A DNA stretch of 64,000 nt from positions 13,798,539 through 13,862,538 of the forward strand of contig OY987248.1 in NCBI GenBank assembly GCA_963920765.1, given 5' to 3'. The position numbers were made by a program, and so were the translations under genes. The stretch's first letter is position 1. The number at the start of each line of letters is the position of its first letter. Positions 23,565-35,786 of the stretch are shown in pieces. Source of the stretch: Ulota crispa. Its lineage: Eukaryota > Streptophyta > Bryopsida > Orthotrichales > Orthotrichaceae. The notes beneath the pieces were generated by a model. It was not told where the DNA came from and searched no databases. It was given only the letters and a program-made list of their open reading frames with translations.

Positions 23565-26500
23565 TTAGTGTGTGGGAGTAACAGGAAGCGCGGTGTTCAC
23601 TGCTTTGTAACATTGAAGACTGCAGAGAGGAACATTAGATTTGCCATCACGATACTTGTACGAGTTGGAGCATGTAGGAGCAGCACACTTCTCTCGTGGC
23701 GGTGGATACCTAGAAACAAATCTCAACATTAGATGTCAAACCCCCAGATTCGAAAAATATTAAGCAATAATTTAACTAAGATAGAAAGAATCCATGTCCC
23801 ATCAAAAGTAGCAAGAAAGTTTCAGTATACACGTACCTGCATGGACCTGTACTGAAGAAGTTTGGAAGTCCCACGTCCTCTGAAAATGAAACAACAGAAC
23901 CAGCAGGGCCAAGATTCCAGCGGATACTGTTGGTAGAGGGAGCAAGTTCAGCTGCCTTCTTCTCCTGCAAAAAGAAAAGGACATATGACTCAAGGGACAC
24001 GGAAACATTGCTTTCACCTGCCAAAAATCTAACAATTTTTGTCCAAAAAAAAACTGCAGGGCTCTCTACATGTGCAGATGAATATAAAACCAAAATTCTG
24101 TAATTGCAGTGTCTGTATACAACTCCATCGAAATAAAACACACCTCCTCAATATCGTGTCTCTGTTTCTCAAGACGATTCTCACGCCTTTTTCGTGTTGA
24201 ATCCTGTCCCAAGATTCTTTGAATTGCAGTTGCCTAGCATACAAGACAGATTTCTTTTCTTAGTCGGCCTGAGCAAATAAGATAAAAACTGCATAAATGC
24301 AAAATGAAATAACTAAATATTAGCTATCAGCATCCTTAAACGTCCTATAATGACCATTGCAATGCATCTGCAACTTGCAAGTGAGAACGCTATTCCTTGC
24401 TGTTGAAGTAAAAATCAACAAATGGACTCAGGATCTAAACCAGATCAACAACGAGGAGATGGAGTGTACCTGAATATCTCTTGCAGTTTTTTCAACCTGC
24501 TGTTTCCGACGATGCGCAGCTTCCACCCTCTTCACTTGTCTCTCAGCTTCTGAAAGATTATTCTTCCCTTCTGTACAAGATCAGAAAAATATATAAGTAT
24601 CAGTCAGAAGTAGTAGCACCTAGATATACATTCTCAACCAAACAGTTTAATGACATAGACACCAAACAAATTCAATATGCAAAATTTCAATTTTTTTTGC
24701 CAAATTCCAGAAAGTTATAACACGTACTTCGCGAGAGAGAATTGGTCAATCCCTCCGGGTATTCGATTAGAGAAGGAGCAGCTTCTCTGTCCACATCTTT
24801 GGATGTCTGCATTGCACGCTGCCTAGCAGTTAGGGTCACAACTGACCCCCCACCAATTTCCTTCACTGGCCGAATCTGTTGCATTTTCTCTGGCTTTACT
24901 GATTCTAGCCCTTCTTCATCATCTTCATCACCCAAACCTTCGAAGCTCTCTTCACCTACAGTTTGACCAGCATCCTCTGAAGATTCTACATCTGCACCTC
25001 CTCCTTCCTTACCTTCATCCTCTAACATCCGTCCACCTTCAAGCACAAACAACATTTAGTAGTGTCCAATATACTTCACGAGAGTCACAGGACGTAGATG
25101 CCATGTTCCACGAGTAGTGAGATTTCCCGAAGCCTATGGCAGCGTATAAAAAATAAGTACTTAATTGGACTCTTCATGATACAAGTTTTAGTAAAGTCTA
25201 AGTCCAGCTTGACGGGCATGTACACAGGAAAAACTTAAGACTGGCAGCTAGGAACACCTGAACATAACGACGAAAACCAGAATGGCATGGATTAAGAATA
25301 ACTTCGACCTTTAGAAGACGCCAATTGCCTCTGGGGTTCTACGTCATCTTCATCCCCATCCAGCACTCGCCTCTTAGGAACACGAGAGCTTTTTCGAACA
25401 GCTTGGAGAGAAGATCCCGCTCCTAGGGTCATGGTCTTAGGATGCTCAGATCTGCTGATAGAATTGACTTTCACGCCATTAGGTGTCTTCTGCTCACCTT
25501 TTGCAGCATAGCCTGGGCTGAAGCTATCAGATTTTTTGGCAGCTTTGGGGGGTGGAAAATCAAATCCCTCGTCATCATCAGACTGATCCTGCAGAAGGGG
25601 CGCATAGATAGTGAACAAACTTAAGAATAATTCAACCAATAAGGCATCTAAACGTGTTGCATGAGATAGCTTACAACAAAACACAGATTATTTGGATGTC
25701 TCCCCCGGCTAGGCAATTACATTGAATTGCAGGAAATGCATGTCATACTGCACAAGCTTGAAATACCTGCAATATCAGACGTTGTCTCCTTCGCTTATTT
25801 GCACCTGCAGACTCGGCCTCTCGAGCCTTGCTAACTACAGCGGCGGCGGCACTGTCTGCTTTCTTGGCAGGATCCGAAACAATGGTGTGAGTGATTCCGC
25901 CCATCTTAAGCTTGAGCTTAGTATATCCTCCAGCCTTTTGATCGGAAATATCCTTGTCAGTAAATTTAAGATTTGCCTCCTTTGATCCGTGCTTCTCAGC
26001 ACCGCTTACTCGATATATTTGGCTTGCATCACGTATCAGCCTCTCCTTTCCATTCTCAAAGTCGTTCCGTCCTCGAAATCTCCCCAGCATATTTCTGTCA
26101 TTGCTCCGTCCTTCGCCAAGGTATTCGTCAATGTCATCCAACACGGGTCTTTCAGCATCAACAATATCTTTCATACTCTTTTCAAGTCTCTTCCCTCTTT
26201 CGTGTTCAGGTCTTCTTGTTCCATTGCTTTCCCTCCAATCACCTCTCTCTTGTTTTGCATCCTCCTTTCCCTGAATTCTTTTGTCACTACTATACTTCTC
26301 CTTTCTTGGAAATGTTTTATTATCTCTGTGCTCATCTCTCCTAGAACCGTGTTTGCCACCATCCTCTACAGCTCGTCTTTCATCTCCCCTGCCTTGTCTT
26401 ACTTCTTCCCTCCTTTCAACCCCACGGTGGCCACTATCCCTTCCATTTTCTCTAAATCCGTATCCTCCGTATCTAGGACCACGCTCTTCTCTTACTGTCC

Positions 26501-27138
26501 TTGAATCATGGTCCTTTGACCTTCCGACATCTTTGACTGCTCTGTACTCATCCCTGCCACCTCTACCTTCACCTTCGTGTTTATCAACCCTGTCTCCCCT
26601 TCCAAGCGGTCTACCAGATGAACCATGTCGCTCCTTACTCGAATGTCGACTGTAGTACTTATCGTCTTTTCCGGAATCCTTCCTATCAGGCCCGATATCG
26701 GTACGACTCCCTCCCAAATCCATCACCTGCTACGAAAACAGTCTCTATCAGTAACAACACTCAAAAGAAATACGCAATCATCACCATCATTACCATAAAA
26801 ACTTAAACACACAGCTAATCCTACACAATGCAACAACGCAAATCCCTGCTGGAAAAGCCCGAGCCCGTCACGATAAAATCGATACACACAAAAGAATTCA
26901 CCAAAAGCGGACCACTTACATCGATGAATTTCTCCCCGGTTCTTCGTTCATACGCAGTGCTAGGATGCTCACTCCTCTCCCTGTAAGAGTCATACGAAGC
27001 GTGAGAACCAGGGTGCACATCCGGCCCGGGTGCCGACGACACAAGCCCAGACTGCGGCCGCGGTCGACGAGCCGCATCCGAGCGCGGCTGTCGCACGCCC
27101 TTGCCGTGCTCCTCTCTCTCCGCCTCCTGCCTTTCCAT
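23565..27138 (-). CDS. INO80B: INO80 complex subunit B-like protein (PAPA-1 + HIT zinc finger)
   Basis: Related to INO80B (Ies2 in yeast), a nuclear subunit that stimulates the INO80 nucleosome-remodelling ATPase. Exons in transcript order: 27138-26920, 26726-25767, 25588-25309, 25036-24728, 24570-24470, 24233-24144, 23964-23837 and 23709-23565. All are GT-AG and in phase, totalling 2232 nt or 743 residues. Residues 1-393 are a highly charged Arg/Lys/Asp/Glu/Gly region like RS-type linkers. They are followed by acidic and basic segments (about 394-580), then a PAPA-1-like region containing LTARQRAMQ and the helical EAERQVKRVEAAHRRKQQ and RKRRENRLEKQR blocks. A C-terminal HIT finger (CAAPTC, then SNVPLCSLQCYKA) closes the protein. 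I chose the ATG at 27138 because it is the only upstream ATG in frame with exon 2. No frame damage is visible. The upstream strand is pyrimidine-rich in the gene's sense. Confidence 0.9.
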
Positions 27139-27660
27139 AGTCTCTCTAACAAAACACCTCACACCTCAAAATTCCCCCTCACTCACAACCAGTCGACGAC
27201 CATAACCACTACCTAGCCGAACAAAGTTCACCAAAAGCGCCTCTTCTCACACCTCACAACAAAACACCAAACCTCAAGCCAAAACGGTCTTAACACAAAA
27301 CGATAACGATGTCGACAACGAAACACTCGACGTCACAACGAAACAAGAAAACGCCGAAGCGTGGTTCGGAAGGCGAGCGTAACCCTAAGGCACAGATAAA
27401 GACGAAGGAGGGAAGAAGAGCCGCGAGACAGAGAAGAGGCGCAAGAGAGGAGGTGTTAAGAAGTCCTGTAAAGAGAGAGAGAGGCAGGGAGAGGTCAGTT
27501 AGGGTTATACAGAGGGGAGAGGAAAGGAAAGGAAAGGAAAGGAAGGGAAAGGCGGGGGGGGAGGGACGGGACCTTGTTGATGAAAAGGATGGTGGTGGTG
27601 GTGATGATGGAGGCGGGCAAAGGTGGCGGCGATGGCGAAGAGCAGTGAAGGTTCAGCGGG
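27139..27660 (-). promoter_or_regulatory. Likely promoter/5' UTR of INO80B-like gene
   Basis: The sequence upstream of the minus-strand ATG is C/T-rich in the gene's sense, as in many plant 5' UTRs. It includes a pentanucleotide run (GGAAA on the plus strand, 27519-27550) and a telo-box-like AGTTAGGGTTAT at about 27497. No convincing TATA box was placed. The open frame on the plus strand here is a by-product of purine richness. Confidence 0.4.
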
Positions 27661-28692
27661 CGAGTGAGTGAGGCGCTGCTGGTGGTGCTGGTGCGCTACG
27701 AGGATGGCGGGCACGGGACATGAGGGCCCATTCCCACTTGTGGTGGAGTTCTGTTGTGTTATGCTGTGGCCTACTGCTGCAACCGCGAGGCAAGGGATAT
27801 GGCGAGGACGGGGTAAAGCTGAGTTTTTCCGAGCTTTGCTTTCCTTGCCTTGCCTTCCCTTCCTTTGCTTTGCTTCCCGTCTCGTTTGGGAGAGCAGGCA
27901 GGGCCAAGTGGCTATGGTAGGGGCGGGGCTACCTGGTTTTCTCCGTCATGGTGATTGGCAAGGCAACCATAGCTGTGCTGTGAACCAATGCCTGACAAGT
28001 GCTGTTGTGTTTTCCTATTTTTGATCTTTCTTTTGGTCGCACTCTTGCTACCATCTCTCCTTTGATCCTCTCTCTCCCTTCCTTGCCGCCCGTGAGGTGC
28101 CATTGCTTTGTTTTTTTGCTCCCTTGGTCTGGGTTTCATCTGTTCCGGTCTCTACCAGATATGTTCCGGATATCAATCCAACTTACTGCCGTATTTTGTG
28201 CATTAGCATCGGCTGAATGGACTCAAGTTCAAAGAAGTTCGAAGAAATCCAAAGTACATGTGGGCGTGTGGGTGTGTGGGCGTGTGGCAGTTGTGTATAA
28301 CCTGATGTTTCGTTTACATCTCCGGCTTGCTGGGTCTCAGGTCCAAGTATACTATGATCCCGTCCTTAAGCGAGTATCTGCCCTTGGACATCCATGTTTT
28401 TTGCAATTCGCTGCTGTAAATGGTGCATGACACTAAAACAACTCTCTAATTTGAACTACAAGGGAGCACTTTCAGTTTGGACATTTTTTTTTGTCAATTA
28501 GTTCACCTTGATTTGAATCTGTGTTTCTGTTTGGGGTGATAAATTGCCTGAAAGCTAAATTTTTTTTGAGGAGCTTGAAATTAGCACCACAGCAAGTGAA
28601 AACATTGAGTGTGATCAGCCAAAATTCACCAATGAAGGGATTGCTTTTGCCCCCCTTTTCCCACATGTTACGCCACAATCATTTGCTTTAGA
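27661..28692. other. Intergenic; no supported gene
   Basis: The first half is GC-richer and the second half AT-rich. Open frames at 27668-28024 and 27999-28430 (+) have no recognisable domain, skewed low-complexity composition and no splice partners. I see no RNA gene, repeat array or element termini before 28693. Confidence 0.35.
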
Positions 28693-29020
28693 CACTACAA
28701 GAAATCATCTCAAATTTGTAATGTCATTGAAACAACTTAAGAACAATTCTAAAACAATACTTAATGCCATGCAATGTTGTTACAATGTCATATTGAAATA
28801 ATGATCATTGAAATAATGAAGAACAATATTGAACCAATGGATCATTGAAACAATGAGAAATAATATTGAAACAATGGCTTCTTGTATCATTTTAAAAACA
28901 ACTGTTTATTATTGTTGTATTGAAACAACGACTTATTATAAAATTAAAGGAACAATGACTAATTGCGATTGGAAAGGAACAATATTAAGTATGAAAAGTG
29001 GTTGCTCAAAAGGATCCTTT
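28693..29020 (+). mobile_element. CACTA-type left terminus with subterminal repeats
   Basis: Begins CACTACAAGAAATCATCTCA, a canonical CACTA-superfamily end, followed by about 300 bp in which ATTGAAACAAT and AACAATG motifs recur many times. The same subterminal motifs, and the reverse complement of ATCATCTCAAATT, occur at about 50860-51315 at the end of the Plavaka-like element. This is probably a solo end or truncated relative of that family. It stops close to the 3' end of the YjeF_N pseudogene. Confidence 0.6.
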
Positions 29021-29607
29021 TTAATTTTCTCTTCAAGCAGTTCAAAACTAGCATAATTAAATCAAAACGCTACAACATCTACAAGCTTAGAATTAGTAGC
29101 GCCTACACGTACGCACATGGAATGATCAGGATAAGGAGGTAGACATAGGGAGAATTTCTTGACAATTGTAGGGGGGACAAATCTACCACTAATGAAATAA
29201 TGAGCATCGTTGAACAGTTTTGCATAGAGTTTTGGTGCTGTTAATGAAACCTGCAAGTAGATTAAGCCACGACATGAGACAGATAGTTTAAATAGTAACC
29301 AGACAAAATGTTCATAGAAAACAAAAACAAGATCTATATTTAAATCATAAAGTGAAGAAATAAGAGGGACCAACATATCAAGCAGCAAACTAGTACCCTC
29401 TGTGTCTCTGTTCTCAACGTGCCAGTCAAATGGAATATCCACCACAACAAGTAGAACTCCGACTTCTTCTACTGTCTTTCTATTTGGTACCACCAATTTC
29501 CAAAGTAGAAAATTAAATGGTAGACTAGGTATACCTACACTACAGGATTCACACGTGCAATATACATATTAGTCTCAAGCATACATAACCTTCAACAATG
29601 TGTCATG

Positions 29608-29986
29608 TGATGTGACATCGTGACTATGCCACATTAGATGTATTTCATTAGTGGATGATTTTTGTTTTTAGTAGTTTTGAGAAAGGTTAGGACCTTTGGC
29701 ACCTCATTTCATTTTGACACTTCATTCTATTTTGACACCTCATTCCATTTTGGCACCTCATTTGATGTCACTTAAGATTTGAGGTTAGTTAAGGCACGTT
29801 ATTTCCCTAATTTGGCATTCTTTGCCAAGTTAAGTCTTGTGAGGTGTTTTGAGAGAAGTTACGCTTGTGTTGTTTACATGAGCTTATACTATCTTTCATG
29901 TTTTTCCTTGCACTCTTGGATTCTCCCGTAACGAAGTGAGAGATAGCTTGATTGACGCTTAAGTGCTTAGATTTTGTATCTTATCA
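29608..29986 (+). repeat. 5' LTR
   Basis: Runs from TGATGTGACATCG to TTGTATCTTATCA (TG...CA ends), about 379 bp. It aligns over its whole length with 39382-39723. The left copy is longer mainly because a short motif built on CACCTCATTCCATTTTG is repeated around 29700-29765. The many base differences between copies mean the insertion is old. Confidence 0.8.
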
Positions 29987-30208
29987 CTTGGCAAAAAATC
30001 TCGTTTTTGTTTTAATTCTTGAGTCTTTGTGGTTTACAGAGATTTGAATTTTCTTGAGTTTTTTGATTCCAAGTTTACGATTGAATGAGTACGGACGCTT
30101 TGTTTTTGTTGAGAGTTGTACACTTGATCCATACGGAAGCCTTGCAGGAGCTCTTGAGACACTCGGACAAGATCTATGAACGAGCTAGGGTTTCGGGAGG
30201 CGAGTCTG

Positions 30209-30556
30209 CACGGTCGAAGGCGCAGTGAGCCGGCTCTGGGCATAAGCAGGTCGGAGGCGCAGTGAGCCGGCTCTGGGCATAAGCAGGTCGGAGGCGCAGT
30301 GAGCCGGCTCTGGGCATAAGCAGGTCGGAGGCGCAGTGAGCCGACTCTTGGCATAAGCAGGTCGGAGGCGCAGTGAGCCGGCTCTTGGCATAAGCAGGTC
30401 GGAGGTGCAGTGAGCCGGCTCTGGGCATAAGCAGGTCGGAGGCCCAGTGAGCCGGCTCTGGGCATAAGCAGGTCGGAGCCGCAGTGAGCCGGCTCTGGGC
30501 ATAAGCAGGTCGGAGCCGCAGTGAGCCGGCTCTGGGCGTAAGCAGGTCGGAGCCGC
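30209..30556. repeat. 37-bp GC-rich minisatellite in the retrotransposon leader
   Basis: Nine full units starting at 30221, 30258, 30295, 30332, 30369, 30406, 30443, 30480 and 30517, exactly 37 bp apart, plus partial edges. The core reads CGCAGTGAGCCGGCTCTGGG and then CATAAGCAGGTCGGAGG. Units differ by one to three bases. The array is much more GC-rich than the rest of the element. Because 37 is not a multiple of three and the unit has no stop on the minus strand, all three minus frames stay open, producing long but probably meaningless frames. Confidence 0.92.
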
Positions 30557-32259
30557 GGCTGAGCATCCCGGCAGCGAGGGCGAGTTTTGGAACTGGGGTG
30601 CAGTGACAGGTGTCGACGGGTCAGCGACGTCGATCGTGCTTTGGGTTTCCAGCACGTCGGGGTGCGGAGCAGGCTGGAGCGACGGAGGCGCGAGGGCGAC
30701 GGCGACCAGGCAACGGGAGCCGCGCAGCAGCACCGGCGGAGCGGCTAGGGTTTCGACGAGCGGGGACCAAGTCCGCGTCGAAGACGCCGAACGGCGAGCG
30801 GAGCAGGTGCCGGAGCAAATGAACGGCGGGACAGGGCGACCGCGACCCGGCAGGCATCAAGGGCGGCAAAAATTAGGGTTTCATGGGCTCCGGGCTGACG
30901 AGCCAGCAGTCGGGTGGTAGCCAGCGAGGCGAAATAGGAGCACAGGAGCAGCTCGCCTCAAGCCAGCAGACGGAGCAGCCTCATTAACCCTTCATTAATT
31001 TCAGCCAGCTCCGGTTGTGAATCCTGCCCTCTTCCTCTTCAGTTTTCACATATCAAATCATAGTTTCAGCTGAAGGTTACTAGCTGGAGCTCTTGAAAAA
31101 TCTGGTTTACTTAAATCATTTGAAAATTTTGTTAATTTAATCCATTGGATATTCTATATTTAAATCCCACAATCAATTTTATAGAGGATTTTTAAATTTT
31201 CTTGTGAAATTGGTGGATAGTGGGTTTGGGGGCATTGGAATTGCAGGTTGTTGCATTTCATTTGCTACTTGCCACCAACCGCAAGCGTGTGTTGATTGGT
31301 TGGTTTTCTTTTCTGCTTGTCTGTCGTTGGGTAATAGTTTTAGGCCGGAAAGAAAGAGCATAAGTGGATGACTTGATCATCTAACTCGTAAACTCTGAAG
31401 GGGTGGCGGTAACTTCTTAAAGAAGCAATCGAGTATCACTTATTGAGTCTTCTTGTAAAACGACTGTGGTCCGTTCTTTAGAAGTTTTGTTTGGTTGTGC
31501 AGGTTTTCATTTTTGTTTATTTGTTGTTTGTGAAAGAAGATCCAAGATTTGTGTTTTGGATTCTGTCTTTTGGTATCTTTTCAGTCTGTAGACATTGTCC
31601 CATTCTATGTTTTTATTGGAGATGGGTGTACTGTGGGGGTGAAGTCGGGTGGATTGTCGACGAGACTTTTCTGTATGCGTTAATCCTATGCTCACTGAAT
31701 GTTATTGCTAGTAGATCACACAATTTGATGTTGATTGCAGGTTAGATTACCCTAAGCCTTTAGATAGTTGCAGGTATTCAAGTAGTCTGTTTATAGTGCA
31801 GATTAAGAATTGATATTATCAGTTTCTTTTACCAGACTACTTGGAGGATGAATATATCGAGAACTTTGGACTAGTGGCAGATACTAACGAGGCTTTTCAG
31901 CTTGATTTGATGTTGGAAACTACTAGTAGGTTTTGAGTCTTGAGTGTAAGCACATTTGACAACACGGAGGACAATTATTGCGGATCAGTGCGTGATCAGT
32001 TTTTAGAACGCACATGGAGATTTTTCTTTTTGATTAGAGGCTTTGTTTCTGCACATGGGTGAAGAAGAAGCTCTAGAGGTCACCTAGTTTCAACGATTGG
32101 TTTGCATTTAAGCTTCTACCTCAGCATTTAGAATTTGAGGCTTTTCAAACCTATGAACAACGGACTCATACTCATCAGTTTGAATTTTTTGAAGTGCAGC
32201 TTTATTAAATAATACGAAGAAAGCTTGTTTCAGTTCTCAAAGGTGACGTGGTAGCTGCT

Positions 32260-33160
32260 TTTGCCTCCTCATCTGTGAAAGTACAGGAAAAACCTAACGA
32301 TGGTGATGGATTGGCTTCTAAGGATTCTGAATGCAAGGCAATAATTTTGAGACCTATGATGAAGAGTGCAATACCGCTCATCATGTCGCGCATGGCTTAA
32401 GTTATTCAAACGGCATTGGCCATAGTTGATCTTCCATCTCGATTTGATCCATTAGCACAATTTATTGCGCATTTGGAGGTAGAATATGGCAGATTCCGTC
32501 GTGATCATATGTAGTATATCCAGGACTTTCAGACAAAGAAAGAGGATACGTCATGTCCTATGTATACTCGTTTAGCACAATTTGTTAAATCTGGTGGAGT
32601 TTTCATTAAAAGTCAGCTTGTGAAGATTTTTTTGTTAAAAATCAACAAGTTGTTGTTAGATTTAATATCCTCTCAAATCATCTTTTATTATAAAAATATG
32701 ACTATTTTGACCTAAGCTTTTGCTGTAGTTGAGAGGTGTGACCGTGCTCATTGTCATTATAGCGCCACAAATATAGTTTTTTCCCTAACAGATTCTTTAA
32801 AATTTAAGAAGACATTTTTAGTTATTAACGGTCTGACAGATACTAAGCCAGAGAAAACTACATATTGGTTAAAGTGTAGACAAGATTGATATGACAAAAA
32901 AGATTGCCTAAAGAAATCCAAGACTCTTTTTCAGCCATCCAAGGCTATTAAAAAGAAAGAGGTGAAAGATGAAACTAAGGTTAAGACGAAGGCTTTGAAG
33001 TGCAACCATTGTAGTGACATTAACCATGATGTGAATCATTGCTTTCAATTTCATTCTGAGATGAAATCAGCTAATTTTGTGATTGCTAAGTTCAAAAAGA
33101 AAAAAACTATTGAGGCTAAGGTAACAGAGTTGGAGTAGAAGCTCAAGACCTCTGCATAAT
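32260..33160 (+). pseudogene. gag: Retrotransposon gag remnant with CCHC zinc knuckle
   Basis: Gag-like reading with several stops. Blocks such as LAQFIAHLEVEYGRFRRDH and KVKTKALKCNHC are recognisable in one frame, and the CCHC knuckle C-X2-C-X4-H-X4-C lies at 33001-33042. The knuckle binds nucleic acid in retroelement nucleocapsids. Stops include TAG after the RRDHM block and TAG near 33136 in a Lys/Glu-rich stretch. The start is not defined because the leader is degraded. Confidence 0.7.
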
Positions 33161-33817
33161 TGGCTCAGGTTTTTTATTTCGGGACATCTCCTAAAAGACA
33201 GCTAGTTATTTTAGCTCTGAGCACTATATCTTTGGCGCATCTAGAGAGTTGAGAGCTGCAGTTGCTACTCGATTTTAGACTACTGAAGGATTGATTAATT
33301 CATCAGTACCAGATGTTATGGCTGTTTTACATGTACGTCATAGTAATCCAGTTGATTCCGTTGAGTAGACACGCCTACCATTATCTTTTGGTTTGGCTGA
33401 TGTTGTTGCCACGGGCAAATACACTATTGTTACACTTTCACATCATGGAGATTCTGCCTCACCTAATTTACTGCAAATCATTGTTTCCAAGATTATACAA
33501 ATGCCAATATTTTTTAGCTTAGAGTTGATAGTACTTGGTTTTTAAGCCTCTGAAATCTATCATATGGTGGGACGTGTTTTAGAAAAGAAGGCAAACTTGT
33601 CATCTCTTCAGATTTCTCATGCTATTGCCAAGTCTTTTTTAATTATGATTTAGAGGCTCAAACAAAGCTACGTGCTAAACTTGCAAGTGAAGCCATTGCA
33701 ACATTTAGTGATCATGTGAATAGCCACACATCGCATCATTTTTCTATGGATGCGCCTCTAGCGGTAAAAATAGCTTATCTTGCTGACGTTTTAGCAAGAT
33801 CCAATAGAGAGCAATAA

Positions 33818-34075
33818 GTGATACATCTACGTATTGTTTGTTTGGTAAACAACAATGGGATATTTGTGATTTCATTTGGTATAGAGCATGGTTATCAAGG
33901 TACTCCACTTAGGGTAATAATGGATTCAGGTATCCAACAAGTTATGATTAGCAAACATTTGGCGGCTGAACTTGGCTTGACGACTAAGGACTTAATTTTT
34001 TGTCCATTTACTACTGTTACTTCAGTTAGAGACATAAAACGTGCTAAGGCTACACCAAAGAGTATCTCTAGCTGA
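33818..34075 (+). pseudogene. Retrotransposon aspartic protease remnant
   Basis: Open segment of 85 codons with RVIMDSGIQQVMISKHLAAE, the D-S/T-G active-site loop followed by the usual helix of retropepsins. It lies between gag and RT, as expected. The family normally extends further and the frame stops soon after, so this is a fragment. Confidence 0.7.
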
Positions 34076-35786
34076 TTTTTTGAGTAGGTGGAAGACCTAC
34101 CTATTCTCATTTTTCTTTGAGGTGTGCTATCATTAATGCTATCGACTATAATGATTTAATTGGTCAATAGGCACGTTACCCTTTTGATTTTGGTATGGAT
34201 AACAGAACCAAAAAGGCGTGGATTCGACCATGATGGTTTTTTGGCGATAACAGGAAGGAGCTAATTCTATTAGCATTTGCAGCATTGACTATATCTGTGA
34301 CTGTTGACGTTATGTTTGGATGCTTGGCATTTTTGGAAAGCCTTCCATTTTATCCTTTATTTTTAGATGAAACCTTGGCGTTTGTTGTTGCATTTCTAGA
34401 AGACCGGCGACAGTCATTGATTTTAGTAGTTACACCTCAACATTCTAAAGATGTTTTGCCACCTTGGACTAGCCGTCAAAAGTTGTCCCGACAATGTATG
34501 GACATTGCAGCTTCTGTACTTTTTTACACTTTAACTTCTACTTCCATTAGCTCTATATTTGGACGACCTGTTCATTGGCGTTTATCCCTAGACAAGATTA
34601 TGTTTGTGGAGTTTTTTTAGAAGCATTAGCACCGGATTGGCAGCCATTTTAGAAACTGTGCTTATAGTTCGGCGGTACATTCATGTTGATAATAGTTATG
34701 TGCCCACCAAAGCAGCCCGACACCATTTACAGAGGTTAATGGTTCAGTTTTCTGAGCAGTTGCCTTTATCATCTATTCATGGATGTTTTGGCCACCTTCC
34801 AAAAGACGTTACCCTTATTATCAATGAGGATTTGAGGAGGTTGGGCCACATTGATTTGCTTGTGACAGGATGGTCTTGTCAATGTCACTCATGAGCTGGT
34901 GCAAGTGAAAAATTAAAAGAACCAAGATCTAGCATTTTTATGTAGTTAGTAAGGATGAGATAATAAAGATATTATCATCAAACCACTTCACTTGGATATA
35001 TTTTTGAAAATAAACCTCCGTTGAGCAATGAGCGGCCTAAGGTAATGGAAGATGGCCATTGTATTTGTTGAAATTTTTGTTCCTCCAACATTTGTGGATG
35101 CTGCTGCACTAAGGTTATTTGCCCGTCGACCACGTTGGCTTTAGACCAACATGATGTCACATTCCATGTTGGCCAAGGCATTTTCACAGATTATTATACC
35201 ACCAGGACATGTAATAAAGGAGATTTTGGATAACCACATAGAACCTTTGGTTATGATCAAAGATGATTTACTTTCCTTTGCTTTGGTATACAAGGTTGGG
35301 AAGCATTGCAAAGCATTACAAACATTTGTTACATATCTTAAGTTTTTTGCAATCTGAGCACGTGGACCTGGCATGGTGTGGAATTCTCACAGTCACACTT
35401 ATGAAAAACCCAATGCGGATGAGCGAAAGCGTGTCATGGATATTTCTATTAGCACTATAGCAGCTCATGATTTCACTGAAGGTCAACAATGCTTTCTATT
35501 GGGTTAGGCTATAGATATTTATATCATGGTTTGGATTGTTGGCATTTGCCTTGCTGTTCAGCAGCGACATGGCCATTTGTTCACTCTACGGACATATTAC
35601 AATGGTCAAGGGGCAATGGAAATGTCAATTGCTACAGTTGGAGAGAATTTTGAGCATCATTTTCATTTTCAGTGGCAAGCTTTGGATGAGTTTTAAGCTC
35701 AAATAGCCTTTGCTACTTTAGCTTTAAATGGCGATGCTGGAGGCCGTGACATTATCCCTTCCTCTTCTGATTAACAACTACAGGTT

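Noticed and set aside
25954..26655. Several plus-strand frames of 106-171 codons
   Set aside because: They are antisense to exon 2 of the INO80B-like gene. Its Arg/Glu/Gly-rich coding gives stop-poor complements.
27309..27671. Arg/Lys/Glu/Gly-rich plus-strand frame upstream of the INO80B-like gene
   Set aside because: Composition follows from purine-rich low-complexity DNA complementary to the gene's pyrimidine-rich leader. No domain or splice partner.
27668..28430. Overlapping plus-strand frames of 118 and 143 codons
   Set aside because: No recognisable motifs, hydrophobic/low-complexity composition in different frames, and no supporting signals.
30034..30733. Three long overlapping minus-strand frames over the minisatellite
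   Set aside because: They are open only because the 37-bp unit lacks stops on that strand. The peptide is the repeat read in rotating frames.
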